Shown here: piece after piece, positions 7,900 to 8,778 of the stretch
How positions within the stretch are numbered: position 1 is the first letter of the stretch
Layout: each line of letters begins with the position of its first letter
Assembly (NCBI GenBank): GCA_023145595.1
Contig: JAGLDM010000209.1
Span: 1-8,778, forward strand
Length of the DNA: 8,778 nt
Direction of reading: 5' to 3'
Source of the DNA: Flavobacteriaceae bacterium
Lineage (GTDB): Bacteria > Bacteroidota > Bacteroidia > Flavobacteriales > Flavobacteriaceae
Program-made: the position numbers and the translations under genes
The notes under the pieces: generated by a model
The model's input: only the letters and a program-made list of their open reading frames with translations
Told to the model about the DNA's origin: nothing
The model's database searches: none

Positions 7900-8778
7900 T
7901 TAAAAGAATCTAGGGGATTTAGAAAACCCTTCATTTACTATGAGATTCAGATCGTATAAAAGAATAATTTCATGAGATCCTTTACTATAGGCGCCTAAAT
8001 TAGATATGGTATGGTCGTAAGCATATCCAATTCTGAATTCTGGTGTAACCATAAAACTTGCAAGTCCAGAAATAGCATCCCCAAGACGGTATCCAATACC
8101 AAGTTCGAATCTTTTATTAAACAATACATTTGCTGTAAGGTCTAAAGACATTGGCGCCCCCTTAACTGCTTTGGTCATAAATGCAGGTTTGAATTTAAAT
8201 TGTTCGTTAATATCAAAAACATAACCACCTGTTAAAAACCAATGAGCTTGTTCAACCCCTTTATATTGTCCGCTATCATCTGTAATATGTTTGGATGGGA
8301 TGAAATTAGGGACAGATAAGCCCACATAATACTTGTTGGTGTTAAAATATACACCTGCTCCCATATTAAAATAAGTTTCTTTAATATTTTGAAAAGCATG
8401 TGCGAAGTCTAAATTGTTTTCTAAGTTGAATCCGGTAAAATCAACATCGAAAAAAGTAACCCCTGCTTTTAATCCGAAAGAAAGAATGCCTTTCTCTTCA
8501 AAATCTAGTTTGTAGGCAAAGTCTCCATATAGATTATTTTCTTTAACAACATCTCCTATATTGTCATTTACAAGAGATAATCCTGTTTCAATTTTGTTAT
8601 TAATGGCGCTATGGAAGAAAATACTTGAGGTTTTTGGAGATCCATCAACACCAACCCCTTGAGATCTATGAATTCCCCCAATATTAATAACGCCTTCAGT
8701 ACTGGTTGTATAGGCCGGATTGATTACACTCATATTATACATGTATTGCGTGTAATGTGGGTCTTGTTGTGACCAAAT
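7900..8778 (-). CDS. PorP/SprF-family type IX secretion-associated outer-membrane protein (5' end outside window)
   Basis: The frame is open to the right edge, giving 292 visible residues. The first codons at the edge read WSQQDPHYTQYMYNMSVINP, the conserved N-terminal signature just after the signal peptide in PorP/SprF proteins (QDPxxTQYMYNxxxxNPAY). The Met at 8740-8742 is therefore internal and the true start lies beyond 8778. The rest is a beta-barrel of the bacteroidetes type IX membrane family: SIFFHSAINNKIETGLSLV, GLKAGVTFF, YYVGLSVPNFIP, LTANVLFNKRFELGIGYRLGDAIS and FRIGYAYDHTISNLG, ending SKSPRFF. SprF-like members help secrete or attach a partner adhesin encoded upstream, as SprF does for SprB in Flavobacterium johnsoniae. 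Here the partner gene would be off the right edge. The PD40-OmpA gene follows at once. Confidence 0.93.
   Translation of the reverse strand: MWSQQDPHYTQYMYNMSVINPAYTTSTEGVINIGGIHRSQGVGVDGSPKTSSIFFHSAINNKIETGLSLVNDNIGDVVKENNLYGDFAYKLDFEEKGILSFGLKAGVTFFDVDFTGFNLENNLDFAHAFQNIKETYFNMGAGVYFNTNKYYVGLSVPNFIPSKHITDDSGQYKGVEQAHWFLTGGYVFDINEQFKFKPAFMTKAVKGAPMSLDLTANVLFNKRFELGIGYRLGDAISGLASFMVTPEFRIGYAYDHTISNLGAYSKGSHEIILLYDLNLIVNEGFSKSPRFF

Overview
The window is AT-rich DNA from a member of the Bacteroidota, most likely a marine-type flavobacterium (family Flavobacteriaceae). The evidence is a PorP/SprF-family protein paired with a PD40-OmpA protein (hallmarks of type IX secretion and gliding gene sets), TAnnTTTG-like -7 boxes instead of standard sigma-70 boxes, little use of Shine-Dalgarno sequences, and a 28-bp inverted-repeat family that I recognise from flavobacterial genomes.

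Layout from left to right. (1) Positions 1-963, minus strand: most of a rolling-circle (HUH, Rep_1-type) replication initiator, cut by the left window edge. At 884-898, inside the 5' part of its open frame, lies a 15-bp sequence that reads on the plus strand like the 3' end of a serine tRNA gene. A strong terminator-like hairpin follows directly at 899-932. I read this as the right-hand attachment site of an integrated plasmid or mobile element whose intact tRNA-Ser should lie to the left, outside the window. (2) Positions 958-1131, plus strand: a short open stretch broken by one stop, perhaps the tail of a lost gene. (3) Positions 1214-2392, minus strand: a DcaP-like outer-membrane porin. (4) Divergent from it, 2572-3807, plus strand: a LolC/LolE (FtsX-like) ABC transporter permease that apparently starts at TTG. 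(5) Positions 3817-3927: a 111-bp palindromic repeat element. (6) Positions 3973-5976, plus strand: ligA, an intact NAD-dependent DNA ligase. (7) Positions 5977-6270: a convergent intergenic region holding what looks like a frameshifted gene remnant on the minus strand. (8) Positions 6271-8778, minus strand: an operon encoding a PorP/SprF-family protein (5' end off the right edge) and, 18 bp downstream, a PD40-OmpA protein.

The housekeeping part (permease and ligA) is ordinary. The porP-ompA pair probably forms a cell-envelope module serving a large type IX secreted adhesin encoded upstream, beyond the right edge. The most interesting place is the left end. The putative tRNA-Ser attachment site sits within the 5' coding region of the replication gene, so integration and excision would exchange the start of rep. 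That could couple replication ability to the integrated or circular state. This last step is inference.
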